This document shows positions 8,373-16,809 of a stretch of 42,246 nucleotides of DNA, piece after piece. The stretch is from an uncultured Pelagibacteraceae bacterium (lineage in GTDB: Bacteria; Pseudomonadota; Alphaproteobacteria; Pelagibacterales; Pelagibacteraceae): assembly GCA_902598015.1 (NCBI GenBank), contig CACJZT010000009.1, positions 1 to 42,246 of the forward strand, in the 5' to 3' direction. The position numbers were made by a program, and so were the translations under genes. The notes beneath the pieces are model-generated. The model worked only from the letters and a program-made list of their open reading frames with translations, had not been told where the DNA came from and ran no database searches. The first letter of the stretch is position 1; each line of letters starts with the position of its first letter.

Positions 8373-8949
8373 ATAATTCTTTTATTTTTTCTTCAGCGTT
8401 TTTTATCGACTTTTCATAATCTAAAGCCATTTGATCTGCAGCAACTATATCGATTTTTTTAATACCAAAAAAATTTAACATATGTATCAACCACGGAGTT
8501 AAAAAGTCTTCTTCACCTTGTATTTTTGTTCCGCCAGAAGTAATTACTAAATAGACCTGCTTATCTTCTAATAAACCTTTTCTTCTTCCGTCATCCCCAT
8601 ATTTAAATGTCAATTTTACTCTGGCTGCAAGATCAGCCCAAGCTTTAAGTGTTGCTGGTGGGCCAAAATTATAAATTGGCACTGATATAATAATTACATC
8701 ACATTCTTTTAACTCTGATACTAACTTATCAGACAATTCAAACATTTTTTTATGTTCATCTGTTTGCTCATTTTCTGGAATTTTCATTCCAGACTCAGTT
8801 AAACCAGATATAAAAAGCATTTCGTCATCTAGATCTCTATAAATGACTTCATCATCATCTTTTTTAACTTTATCAAGTATTTTTTTTGCAAGCATCCTTG
8901 AGGTAGAACCCTCTTTTCTAGCGCTGCAATCGATTTGGTATATTTTCAT
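8362..8949 (-). CDS. azoR: FMN-dependent NAD(P)H oxidoreductase, AzoR-like
   Basis: A flavodoxin-fold reductase of 195 residues. The phosphate loop SARKEGSTSRML (residues 9-20), the flavin-contact segment PIYNFGPPATLKAWADLAARVKLTF cut here to its family core YNFGPPATLKAW, and TSGGT further on are typical of AzoR/acyl-carrier-phosphodiesterase-like quinone reductases. It would reduce quinones or azo compounds with two electrons in the cytoplasm. It is the last gene of the ppc-ccdA-azoR block, two bases after ccdA, and its end overlaps the convergent dioxygenase gene. Confidence 0.85.
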   Translation of the reverse strand: MKIYQIDCSARKEGSTSRMLAKKILDKVKKDDDEVIYRDLDDEMLFISGLTESGMKIPENEQTDEHKKMFELSDKLVSELKECDVIIISVPIYNFGPPATLKAWADLAARVKLTFKYGDDGRRKGLLEDKQVYLVITSGGTKIQGEEDFLTPWLIHMLNFFGIKKIDIVAADQMALDYEKSIKNAEEKIKELFKD

Positions 8950-8951
8950 TT

Positions 8952-9659
8952 TTATCCAAGTTTCTGAAGTAAAGGAAAATACTTTAATATGTAAAATCCT
9001 AAAGCTTGCAACTGGTTTGTAATCATTAATATTCCTGTTATCAATAATAATCCTCCACCAATTCTTGAAATAGTTATCATTTTTGATTTTAGATTTTTTG
9101 TAACAACCATAAAACGTTGAATCAAATAACCTGATGCAATAAATGGTAGTGCTAAACCAAGTGAATAGAACACAAGTAACAATATGCCTCGGTTCAAACT
9201 TTGCTCAATTGAAGCTAAAGCTAATATTGATCCCAAAATAGGTCCAATACATGGAGTCCATCCAAATCCAAATGCCATACCAACTAATATTGAGCTAAAA
9301 TTTCCTGATTTAATCTCAGTATTAATTCTTTTTTCATAATTTAAAAACTTAATATTAATTAATCCCATAATATGAAGGGAGAAAATGATTATTATACTTC
9401 CTGCAATAATTCTTAATTCAAAAGAGTTACTTAAAATTAAAGAACCTAAAAAAGTTGCGGTAGCTCCAAAGCTTATAAAAACAATGGAAAAACCAAAAGT
9501 AAATAAAACTATAGGGAATATATTAATTGTTTTTTTTTCTAATAACTCATTTAAAGAGCTTCCAGAAATATAAGATATATATCCAGGTATTAATGGAAGT
9601 ACACATGGAGATAAAAAGCTTATCAATCCAGCTCCAAATGCAACAAATAATTCTATCAT
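8952..9659 (-). CDS. ccdA: Cytochrome c biogenesis / thiol-disulfide transmembrane protein CcdA
   Basis: An integral membrane protein of 235 residues with about six helices, which passes electrons from cytoplasmic thioredoxin to periplasmic thiol acceptors for cytochrome c maturation or disulfide repair. The two redox cysteines are clear: LSPCVLPLIPGY (Cys19) and GFGWTPCIGPILG (Cys137). The glycine-rich repeats around each Cys are conserved. The start codon directly abuts the ppc stop, so the two genes are surely cotranscribed. No thioredoxin-like partner is in view. Confidence 0.93.
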   Translation of the reverse strand: MIELFVAFGAGLISFLSPCVLPLIPGYISYISGSSLNELLEKKTINIFPIVLFTFGFSIVFISFGATATFLGSLILSNSFELRIIAGSIIIIFSLHIMGLINIKFLNYEKRINTEIKSGNFSSILVGMAFGFGWTPCIGPILGSILALASIEQSLNRGILLLVFYSLGLALPFIASGYLIQRFMVVTKNLKSKMITISRIGGGLLLITGILMITNQLQALGFYILKYFPLLQKLG

Positions 9660-12341
9660 TTAACCAGTATTTTTCATTGCGGCTGAAATACCTGCAATAG
9701 ATGTTAATAATGCATCATTAAGATCATTTTTTTTTTCTGAATTTAATTTTTTATTTTTGATTTTATTCATAACTACTGCTTGAATTATATTTAATACTTC
9801 TGTGTAAATATTTCTTACAATAACTCCTGATCTAAACTTTTTTCTTTCATTTATAATTTCTTTAGGCGTAATCTTTTTATTTAATTTTTTAATAACTTCG
9901 AATTGGAACCTAAGTTTTTTTCCAACTCTTTTTAAATCTTTATCAGCTAAGTATTCCTCATATATTTTTGAAATATCTGGGTCCACTTTTGAAATTACCA
10001 TATCCAAGATATCCATCATTGAATTGAAGAAAGGCCAATTTTTTTCCATATCTATTAGTGTTTTCTCAAATTTTTCTATCGATGAATATCTTAAAGCTTC
10101 TGCACTTCCAAGCCATGCTGGGAGCATTAGTCTTATTTGAGTCCAAGCAAATACCCAGGGTATTGCTCTTAAACCTTTGATATTATCAATATTCTTTCTT
10201 TTAGACGGTCTTGATCCAATTGAAAGTTTTCCTAAGGACACATGTGGCGTAACGGTTTTAAAATATTTAATAAAATCTGAACTTTGATTAATATTTTTTC
10301 TATATGAACTTTTTGAAATATCAGACATTTTTTCAATTAGATTCCTCCAATCTTTTTTAGGGACTGGAGGTGGTGTTAATGTTGCCTCCATTACTGCTCC
10401 TATATAGCTACATAAATTATAAATTGCTAAAGGTTGATATCCATATTTCTGTTGAATAACTTCTCCTTGATCTGTTATTCTGATTTTTCCATTAACTGTA
10501 TTTGGTGGCTGAGATTTTAAAGTAGCTTGAATTGGACCTCCACCTCTACCCGCTGAACCACCTCTTCCATGAAAGAAGGTAACATCTATTTTATATTTTT
10601 TTGCAATTTTAATAATTTCTTCTTGAGCCTTATATTGATGCCAACTTGCACAAATTTTTCCAGCATCTTTGCTTGAATCTGAATATCCAATCATGACTTC
10701 TTGTTTATTTTTTATTAAATCTCTGTACCACTTTAATGAAAACAAGCTGGCCATTATTGATTTTGCATTAATTAAGTCATCTAATGTTTCAAATAAAGGG
10801 ACAACTCTTAATTTATTTTTAATATTTGCTTCTTTTTGCAAATATAAAACGGAAAGAATATCAGATGCAGATGATGTCATTGAAATAACATAAGCCCCTA
10901 AACATTCAGGCGGCTCTTCAGATAAAATTTTAAATGTTGACCAAACTTCTTTGTTTTCTTTATTTTTAAAATTAAAGTTTTTTATGAAATTTGATTTCTT
11001 TTTCATCTTAGATGATAAAAATTTAATTTTTTCCTCCTCACTCCATTTTAAATAATTATGTTTAATTTTTTTCTTAACAAGTTCATTAATTAATTGTGAG
11101 TGTCTAGATGATTCTTGTCTAATATCTAGTTTTGCCAGATTAATTCCAAAACATTTTGCTCTTCTCATTAAATCTAATAATTCACCACTTGCAATATTTT
11201 CACTTTGATTTTCCTCTAAAGACTCACGGACAATTCTAAGAGGTTTTAAAATTTCCTCTTTTGAGTTTAGCAAATTGTTATAGTCTAAAGGTTTTTTGTT
11301 AACTATAAATTGTTCAATTGCTCGATGAGTAAATCGCATTTTATCTCTTAAAGGTCTTAAGAAAACTCTGTAAGGTTCAAATGATTTTCCTGTGAGTTTT
11401 TGAATTTTTTTTGAACACTTTTCCATTGAATATGATCTAATTAATTTAGTGAGTTCTTTTTCATATAATTTTGCCGCTTCCCATCTTGATAATAACAAAA
11501 CTTCTTTTGTTACTTTTGAAGTTACATTTGGATTTCCGTCTCTATCACCACCCATCCATGATCCAAACTCAATAGGATTAAAATTTTTTGGCAAACCTTT
11601 ACCCATATTTTTCAAAAATATATCATTTAGTCTTCTGTAGACTTTTGGAATAGTTTCCCAAAGACTATCCTCTATTATTGCAAGACCCCATCGCGCTTCA
11701 TCGGCTGGAGACGGTTTTGATCTTTTTAAGTCATCTGTATTCCAGATAATGGTAAATTCATCATGAATTTTTTTATTTAAAGATTTTATTTTTGAAGAGT
11801 GATCTTTAAATAACTCTCTTTCTTCAAGTATTTCTGTAATTTTATGATATTTTTGAATTAAAGTTCTTCTTTTGACCTCTGTTGGATGGGCTGTCAAAAC
11901 TATTCCAATATTTAAATTTTTTGCAAAATCATATATTTTATTATTATTAATTTTTTTATTTTTAAATAATTTCTCAAAAATTTCTTCTATAAAAATATTT
12001 TTTTGATTTTTACCGTCTCTTTTATTTTCATATTGGTTGAGTTGTCTAGATGCATCAATAGACTCAGCTAGATTTATAAAATTCATAAAATGATTAAATG
12101 CTCTTGCAAGCTTGTAAGTATTTTTAGGATTAATACTTTTTATTTCACTAGAAATTTTTTTATATGATCTTTTTTGGATTTTATTTGCTTTTGACAACTT
12201 TCTAATTTTCTCAACAAGATTATAAAAGCTTTTCCCTTCTTGTTCTTTAATTACATTTCCTAATGAATTCCCTAAAAACCTAACATCCTCTCTTAAAGAT
12301 TTTGTAGGAATTCTCTCGTAGTATAGGTCTCTTTTGATCAC
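9660..12341 (-). CDS. ppc: Phosphoenolpyruvate carboxylase
   Basis: Carboxylates phosphoenolpyruvate with bicarbonate to oxaloacetate, an anaplerotic reaction. The 893-residue length is normal. Catalytic landmarks in order: VLTAHPTEVKRRT (His near residue 153), GSWMGGDRDGNP, GYSDSSKDAG, the mobile loop FHGRGGSAGRGGGP, and RAIPWVFAWTQIRLMLPAWLG near the C-terminus. The start codon is GTG (12339-12341) and appears to be read from a leaderless mRNA: an extended -10 box ends five bases upstream. ccdA follows with no gap. The lysine-rich composition fits the AT-rich genome. Confidence 0.96.
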   Translation of the reverse strand: MIKRDLYYERIPTKSLREDVRFLGNSLGNVIKEQEGKSFYNLVEKIRKLSKANKIQKRSYKKISSEIKSINPKNTYKLARAFNHFMNFINLAESIDASRQLNQYENKRDGKNQKNIFIEEIFEKLFKNKKINNNKIYDFAKNLNIGIVLTAHPTEVKRRTLIQKYHKITEILEERELFKDHSSKIKSLNKKIHDEFTIIWNTDDLKRSKPSPADEARWGLAIIEDSLWETIPKVYRRLNDIFLKNMGKGLPKNFNPIEFGSWMGGDRDGNPNVTSKVTKEVLLLSRWEAAKLYEKELTKLIRSYSMEKCSKKIQKLTGKSFEPYRVFLRPLRDKMRFTHRAIEQFIVNKKPLDYNNLLNSKEEILKPLRIVRESLEENQSENIASGELLDLMRRAKCFGINLAKLDIRQESSRHSQLINELVKKKIKHNYLKWSEEEKIKFLSSKMKKKSNFIKNFNFKNKENKEVWSTFKILSEEPPECLGAYVISMTSSASDILSVLYLQKEANIKNKLRVVPLFETLDDLINAKSIMASLFSLKWYRDLIKNKQEVMIGYSDSSKDAGKICASWHQYKAQEEIIKIAKKYKIDVTFFHGRGGSAGRGGGPIQATLKSQPPNTVNGKIRITDQGEVIQQKYGYQPLAIYNLCSYIGAVMEATLTPPPVPKKDWRNLIEKMSDISKSSYRKNINQSSDFIKYFKTVTPHVSLGKLSIGSRPSKRKNIDNIKGLRAIPWVFAWTQIRLMLPAWLGSAEALRYSSIEKFEKTLIDMEKNWPFFNSMMDILDMVISKVDPDISKIYEEYLADKDLKRVGKKLRFQFEVIKKLNKKITPKEIINERKKFRSGVIVRNIYTEVLNIIQAVVMNKIKNKKLNSEKKNDLNDALLTSIAGISAAMKNTG

Positions 12342-12346
12342 AATTT

Positions 12347-12355
12347 ATTATATCA
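12347..12355 (-). promoter_or_regulatory. Extended -10 promoter element for ppc, predicted leaderless start
   Basis: On the minus strand TGATATAAT is a perfect TGnTATAAT extended -10. It ends five bases before the GTG start of ppc, so transcription should begin at or next to the start codon. No good -35 is visible, as is common with extended -10 promoters. Confidence 0.5.
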
Positions 12356-12375
12356 AAAAAGAGATTATATTTGGA

Positions 12376-13218
12376 TTAAATTGCTACTACTTTTGATTTT
12401 TGTTCACCAAGAAGTTCAATTGAAAGCCTCATTTCATCACCTGCTTTTAAAAATTTTTGTGGCTTCATTCCCATTCCAACTCCTGGGGGCGTTCCCGTGG
12501 TAATAATATCTCCTGGTTGAAGGGACATATATCTACTAACATATGAAACAATATGATCTACATTAAAAATCATTGTTTTTGTATTACCCGTTTGCATTCT
12601 TTGACCATTCAAATCTAATTCCATATTTAGGTTGTTTACATCATTAATCTCATCTTTGGTCACAAGATATGGACCAATAGGACCAAATGTATCGTGCGAC
12701 TTACCTTTTACCCACTGTCCCATTTTTTCTATTTGCCACTCTCTTTCACTTACGTCATTCACTAAACAATAGCCTAAGATATAATCTTGTGAATTTTTTT
12801 CTGGAATATTTTTAGCATTTTTTCCGATAACTAAACCTAGCTCAACTTCCCAATCTAGTTTTTTTGAATAGCTTGTAATTTCAATATCATCATTTGGTCC
12901 ATTAATTGAACTAGTTGCTTTCATAAAAACAATTGGTTCTGTTGGTGGTTTTGCTCCAGTTTCTGCGGCATGGTCAGAGAAATTTAATCCGATTGCAATA
13001 AATTTTCCTGGTTTAGTTATACATGAACCAAATCTAGTATTTTTTGAAATTTCTGGAAGCGATGATAAATCAACTTTCTTGATTTTTTCAAATGTTTCAA
13101 AATTTAAATTAGTTGGATCTAAATCATTTATATATTTGGAAATATCTCGCAAATTTCCATCTTTATCCAATATAGCTGGCTTTTCTTTATTTTTTTCTCC
13201 TACTCTTAGTAATTTCAT
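12376..13218 (-). CDS. Fumarylacetoacetate-hydrolase family enzyme, 2,4-diketo-3-deoxy-sugar-acid hydrolase-like
   Basis: A 280-residue FAH-family enzyme. Features: an N-terminal lid domain, then IAIGLNFSDHAAETGAKPP, FMKATSSINGP, the metal-binding LDWEVELGLVIGK, and TGTPPGVGMGM near the end. This branch is often labelled ureidoglycolate lyase, but proven members include the hydrolases that split 2,4-diketo-3-deoxy-L-rhamnonate or L-fuconate to pyruvate and L-lactate. The SDR and AKR genes upstream and the rhamnonate-dehydratase-like gene at 20838 favour that reading. A GGAG site precedes the ATG by about eight bases. It is the last gene of the tctC-to-FAH run. Confidence 0.85.
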   Translation of the reverse strand: MKLLRVGEKNKEKPAILDKDGNLRDISKYINDLDPTNLNFETFEKIKKVDLSSLPEISKNTRFGSCITKPGKFIAIGLNFSDHAAETGAKPPTEPIVFMKATSSINGPNDDIEITSYSKKLDWEVELGLVIGKNAKNIPEKNSQDYILGYCLVNDVSEREWQIEKMGQWVKGKSHDTFGPIGPYLVTKDEINDVNNLNMELDLNGQRMQTGNTKTMIFNVDHIVSYVSRYMSLQPGDIITTGTPPGVGMGMKPQKFLKAGDEMRLSIELLGEQKSKVVAI

Positions 13219-13232
13219 TTCATCTCCAATAA

Positions 13233-14093
13233 TTATTTATAGCTTTTGTATAACGAGCTATGATCATAATTACCTAAACCCGTTTTAACAAGCTTATTAT
13301 ACATTTTTTTTACTATTTTAGATAAAGGTAATTCTAACTTTTTATTTTTCGCACAATCAAGGATGTTATTCATATCTTTTAATTGCGAAAAATTTTTTCC
13401 TCTTGGTTTAAAATCATTTTTAATCATTCTTAGTCCGTGAGTTTGCAAAACTTTACTGTCAGCCCATCCTCCCTTTAATGCTGTGAGAATATTAATTGGA
13501 TTTACTTTATATTTTTGTGATAGTTTAATTGCTTCTGCAACGGATCCGATTGTAATCCCAACTATTATTTGATTAGCTAATTTTGCTATTTGACCTGCAG
13601 AGTTTTTTCCAACTAAAACAGGATTGCCTAATTTCTTAAGTATATTTAAATTTTTAGAAAAAACTTTCTTATCTCCACCAACCATTATGGCAAGGTCTGC
13701 ATTCTCTGCACCATTTGTACCTCCTGAAACTGGTGCGTCTAAAAAATTAATTTTATATTTTTTTAATAATTTTGATAAATTAATTGCTGTTTTTGGATTT
13801 GCAGAGCTCATATCTATAACAGTAGATCCTACTTTTAAATTTTTTAAAAATTCTGAGTTGAAATATATTTTTTTTATAGCCTTATCATCAGATAACATTG
13901 TAATTATTAGATCTCGGTCTGAAACAACTTCCTTTAAAGAATTACATACTTCTGCGCCAAATTTTTTTAATTTAAGGGCTTTATTTTTAGTTCTATTAAA
14001 AACTTTGATTTGATATTTAGATTTTAGGAGATTTTTTGCCATTGGATATCCCATTAAACCTATTCCAATGAAACCAATTTTAACTTTTTTCAT
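13233..14093 (-). CDS. Beta-hydroxyacid dehydrogenase, GarR / 3-hydroxyisobutyrate dehydrogenase family
   Basis: An NAD(P)-dependent dehydrogenase of 286 residues. The dinucleotide motif GFIGIGLMGYPMAKNL is at residues 7-22, the substrate motif DAPVSGGTNGAENADLA lies mid-chain, and the catalytic lysine is in GQIAKLANQ. Family members reduce tartronate semialdehyde to glycerate (GarR, GlxR) or oxidise 3-hydroxyisobutyrate; the exact substrate cannot be read here. In a cluster for sugar-acid use, tartronate semialdehyde reduction is a reasonable guess. It starts three bases after the Mak-like kinase stop and has no visible Shine-Dalgarno sequence. Confidence 0.85.
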   Translation of the reverse strand: MKKVKIGFIGIGLMGYPMAKNLLKSKYQIKVFNRTKNKALKLKKFGAEVCNSLKEVVSDRDLIITMLSDDKAIKKIYFNSEFLKNLKVGSTVIDMSSANPKTAINLSKLLKKYKINFLDAPVSGGTNGAENADLAIMVGGDKKVFSKNLNILKKLGNPVLVGKNSAGQIAKLANQIIVGITIGSVAEAIKLSQKYKVNPINILTALKGGWADSKVLQTHGLRMIKNDFKPRGKNFSQLKDMNNILDCAKNKKLELPLSKIVKKMYNKLVKTGLGNYDHSSLYKSYK

Positions 14094-14096
14094 ATT

Positions 14097-15005
14097 TTAT
14101 TGATTTAATTCGCCAGATCTTCCTAGATCAGCAGCTCCTCTTACTCCGCTAGAGTCACCGTGAATATGTTTTAATACTTTTGTATTTACAGTGTCGCTAA
14201 ATACATATTTTTTTAATTTAGGATTTATATTCTCATAAATTTGCTTCATATTTGAAACGCCTCCACCTAAAACTATAGCTCCAGGATCAACAATATTTAT
14301 GACTTGGGAAAGTCCTCTTGCTAGATAGTCTAGATATTGAGAAATAAATTCTAAAGATTGTTCATCTCCATTATTAGCATTATCTTGTATAATTTTAGCA
14401 TCGAGATTAATTTTAAACATGTCATAAAAATGTCTTGAGAAACCTGGGCCTGATAAAAAAGTTTCTATACATCCTTTTTTTCCACAATAACAATCATGTC
14501 TATTCCATTTGTCATTTGAGCCCAATGGCATCTGATTATGGCCCCACTCTCCAGTTATATTATTATGACCATTGATAATTTTATTGTTTATAACGAGACC
14601 ACCACCGACTCCTGTTCCGATTATTACTCCAAAAACAATATCATCATTTTTTCCTGCTCCATCAATTGACTCTGACAATGCAAAACAATTTGCATCATTT
14701 TCTAAAAAAATATTTCGATTTAATCTTAGTTCTAAATCTTTTTTTAGTGGTCTATTATTTAACCATGTTGAATTACCACCTTTTATACAGTCATTTTCAA
14801 AAGAAAGAGCTCCAGGAGAGCCTACACCTACACTACATTTAGATTTATATTTATCCTCTAAATAATTTACTAGTTCGCAAACTATATCAAGTGTACCGTT
14901 GTAATTTTTTGGGGTTGATTTTCTTATTCTCTCTAACTCATTACCTTTTTTATCTAATATAATGGACTCTGTTTTAGTTCCACCTAAATCAATACCAATA
15001 TACAT
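14097..15005 (-). CDS. mak: ROK-family sugar kinase, Mak-like fructokinase
   Basis: A cytoplasmic ATP-dependent hexose kinase of about 302 residues. It has the ATP motif YIGIDLGGTKTE at the start, NDANCFALSE with the catalytic Asp, and GTGVGGG. The ROK zinc site with its flanks reads GHNQMPLG...CYCGKKGCIETF. NSTWLNNRPL and HGDSSGVRGAA match E. coli Mak (fructokinase) more closely than NagK. An in-frame ATG at 15047 would give a 41-base overlap into the AKR gene and an unrelated N-terminal extension. I prefer ATG 15005, one base after the AKR stop, because the protein then begins right at the ATP motif. Confidence 0.85.
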   Translation of the reverse strand: MYIGIDLGGTKTESIILDKKGNELERIRKSTPKNYNGTLDIVCELVNYLEDKYKSKCSVGVGSPGALSFENDCIKGGNSTWLNNRPLKKDLELRLNRNIFLENDANCFALSESIDGAGKNDDIVFGVIIGTGVGGGLVINNKIINGHNNITGEWGHNQMPLGSNDKWNRHDCYCGKKGCIETFLSGPGFSRHFYDMFKINLDAKIIQDNANNGDEQSLEFISQYLDYLARGLSQVINIVDPGAIVLGGGVSNMKQIYENINPKLKKYVFSDTVNTKVLKHIHGDSSGVRGAADLGRSGELNQ

Positions 15006-15006
15006 T

Positions 15007-16035
15007 TTAATATGAGCTTGACTGCTTCCAGATGTTAATATCACCATCTTTTGCAGTTTTATTAATTATTCTCATTTCAGAGGCTGAAAAACTAAGTTTG
15101 TTTAGACTTTCCAAATTTTCTTTTAATTGATTTAAACTTCTAACTCCTATTAGAGCAGATGTTACATAATTATTTGATAAAACCCAAGAAATTGCCATTT
15201 GAGATAAAGATTGCCCTCTTTTAATTGCAATCTTATTTAAATCAGAAACAATCTTTAAGTTTTTTTTTGTTATTAAAGATTTATCTAAGTATGATGTAAT
15301 ATCACTTGCTCTTGAAACTTTAGGTATCTTTTTTAAATATTTATCTGATAGCATTCCTTGAGCTAAAGGAGAAAAAGCAATACATCCTATTTTCAGATTT
15401 CTTATTGTCTTAGTTAAATCTTTTTCAATCCATCTATTTATTAACGAATATGATGGTTGATGAATAAACAATTTAATATTTCTTGATTTTAAAATTTTGT
15501 AAATTTGATTTGTCTTTTTGGAGGAATAAGATGAAATGCCAATATATAAAGCTTTTCCAGATTTATAAATACTTTCTAAGGCATCTGCTGTCTCCTCTAA
15601 AGGTGTATTTGGATCAAATCTATGTGAATAAAATATGTCAAAATAATCAACTTTCATTCTTTTTAAACTTTGATCACAACTTGCGATAATATGTTTTTTT
15701 GATCCCCATTCTCCATATGGTCCTTCCCACATATCATAACCAGCTTTAGATGATATGATGAGTTCGTCTCTATATTTTTTTAATTCTTTACATATTATTT
15801 TTCCAAAATTAATTTCAGTACTTCCATATGGTGGGCCATAATTATTTGCCAAATCAAAATGAGTAATACCTCTATCAAAAGCGTAAAATAAGATTTTTTT
15901 AATATTTGAAAGTGGGGTTTTGGCTCCAAAATTATGCCAAAGACCTAAGCTGATTAAAGGTAATTTTACACCGCTGTCACCGCATGTCCTATATAACATA
16001 TTTGAGTATCTATTTTTAGATGCAGAGTATTTCAT
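15007..16035 (-). CDS. Aldo-keto reductase, YghZ-like
   Basis: A 342-residue (beta/alpha)8 NADPH oxidoreductase. The catalytic tetrad is visible: Asp61, Tyr66 (FDLANNYGPPYG), Lys97 (ISSKAGYDMW) and His138 (IFYSHRFDPNTPLEET). GKALYIGISSYS and the order of motifs match YghZ, the L-glyceraldehyde-3-phosphate reductase branch. Other members of this branch act on short aldehydes such as lactaldehyde or oxidise aldoses, for example L-fucose dehydrogenase. The context with SDR and FAH enzymes makes a role on a deoxysugar or its aldehyde product possible but unproven. Confidence 0.86.
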   Translation of the reverse strand: MKYSASKNRYSNMLYRTCGDSGVKLPLISLGLWHNFGAKTPLSNIKKILFYAFDRGITHFDLANNYGPPYGSTEINFGKIICKELKKYRDELIISSKAGYDMWEGPYGEWGSKKHIIASCDQSLKRMKVDYFDIFYSHRFDPNTPLEETADALESIYKSGKALYIGISSYSSKKTNQIYKILKSRNIKLFIHQPSYSLINRWIEKDLTKTIRNLKIGCIAFSPLAQGMLSDKYLKKIPKVSRASDITSYLDKSLITKKNLKIVSDLNKIAIKRGQSLSQMAISWVLSNNYVTSALIGVRSLNQLKENLESLNKLSFSASEMRIINKTAKDGDINIWKQSSSY

Positions 16036-16059
16036 AAAAAAAATATTAAATTAAATACA

Positions 16060-16809
16060 TTAATAAGTAGCTCTTCCCCCGCTTAGATCAAACACTGCTG
16101 CAGTCGCAAAAGAGTTTTCTTCGCTAGCTAAATAAGTTACTAGAGATGCCAATTCATTAACTTTTGCAAACTTATTTCTTGGAATCTTTGAAAGCATGTA
16201 ATTTATATGCTCTTCAGTCATTTGATCAAATATTCTTGTTTTTGCAGCAGCTGGTGTTACGCAATTTACTGCTATATTTTTTAATGCTAATTCTTTTCCT
16301 AGAGATTTTGTTAAACCAATAACTCCTGCTTTTGATGTGCTATAAGCTCCAGCATTAGGATTGCCTTCTTTTCCAGCAATTGATGCAATATTTACTATTC
16401 TTCCATAATTATTTTTTTCCAAATAAGGAACAACTGCTTTGCAACAGTAAAATACTGCATTTAAATTTAATTGAATTACTTTTTCCCATTCCTCAATAGG
16501 ATATTCTGCAACTGTTTTATTCATACCAGTTATCCCAGCATTGTTTACAAAGATATCTATTTTATTATGTTCAGTCTCAATATCTTTTAAGCTTTTAGAA
16601 ATCTCTTCAAAGTTACATACATTTACAATTTTATAACTTATGTTTTCTGAATTTATTTTTTCAACGGCTTTCTTTGCTTCTTGTTCATCAATATCCCATA
16701 TAACAACTTTTGCTCCTGATTGAATGAATCTTTCCGCTATTGCAAATCCAAAACCTTGGGCTCCACCTGTTATAACTCCAACTCTGTTACTTAGATCAAA
16801 CTTTATCAT
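16060..16809 (-). CDS. Short-chain dehydrogenase, possible 2-keto-3-deoxy-sugar-acid dehydrogenase
   Basis: A classical SDR of 249 residues. The cofactor loop GGAQGFG is at 15-21, NNAG at 89-92, and the catalytic Ser143, Tyr156 and Lys160 sit in YSTSKAG. Asp39 at the end of beta-2 (VVIWDID) indicates NAD preference. The C-terminus FDLSGGRATY resembles sugar-related SDRs. It could be the NAD-dependent dehydrogenase that makes the 2,4-diketo acid cleaved by the FAH enzyme of the same run, or a sugar 1-dehydrogenase. This choice is inference. The ATG overlaps the tctA stop by 14 bases. Confidence 0.85.
   Translation of the reverse strand: MIKFDLSNRVGVITGGAQGFGFAIAERFIQSGAKVVIWDIDEQEAKKAVEKINSENISYKIVNVCNFEEISKSLKDIETEHNKIDIFVNNAGITGMNKTVAEYPIEEWEKVIQLNLNAVFYCCKAVVPYLEKNNYGRIVNIASIAGKEGNPNAGAYSTSKAGVIGLTKSLGKELALKNIAVNCVTPAAAKTRIFDQMTEEHINYMLSKIPRNKFAKVNELASLVTYLASEENSFATAAVFDLSGGRATY

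Noticed and set aside
8348..8385. AT-rich hairpin AAAAGAA...TTCTTTT at the dioxygenase end as a terminator
   Set aside because: Only about seven pairs with one G-C; too weak next to the four clear hairpins, and expected by chance in this composition.
13624..14013. Long open frame on the plus strand opposite the GarR-like gene
   Set aside because: It is the antisense shadow of a well-supported gene and has no family-like motifs or ribosome site. The same applies to the other open frames nested in or opposite the listed genes.
14097..15005. ROK kinase as N-acetylglucosamine kinase NagK
   Set aside because: NSTWLN, GHNQMPLG and HGDSSGVRG agree better with Mak fructokinase, and no amino-sugar genes are nearby.
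15006..15047. Longer start of the ROK kinase at 15047
   Set aside because: It adds 14 residues unlike the family and overlaps the aldo-keto reductase gene; ATG 15005 places the ATP motif at the N-terminus.
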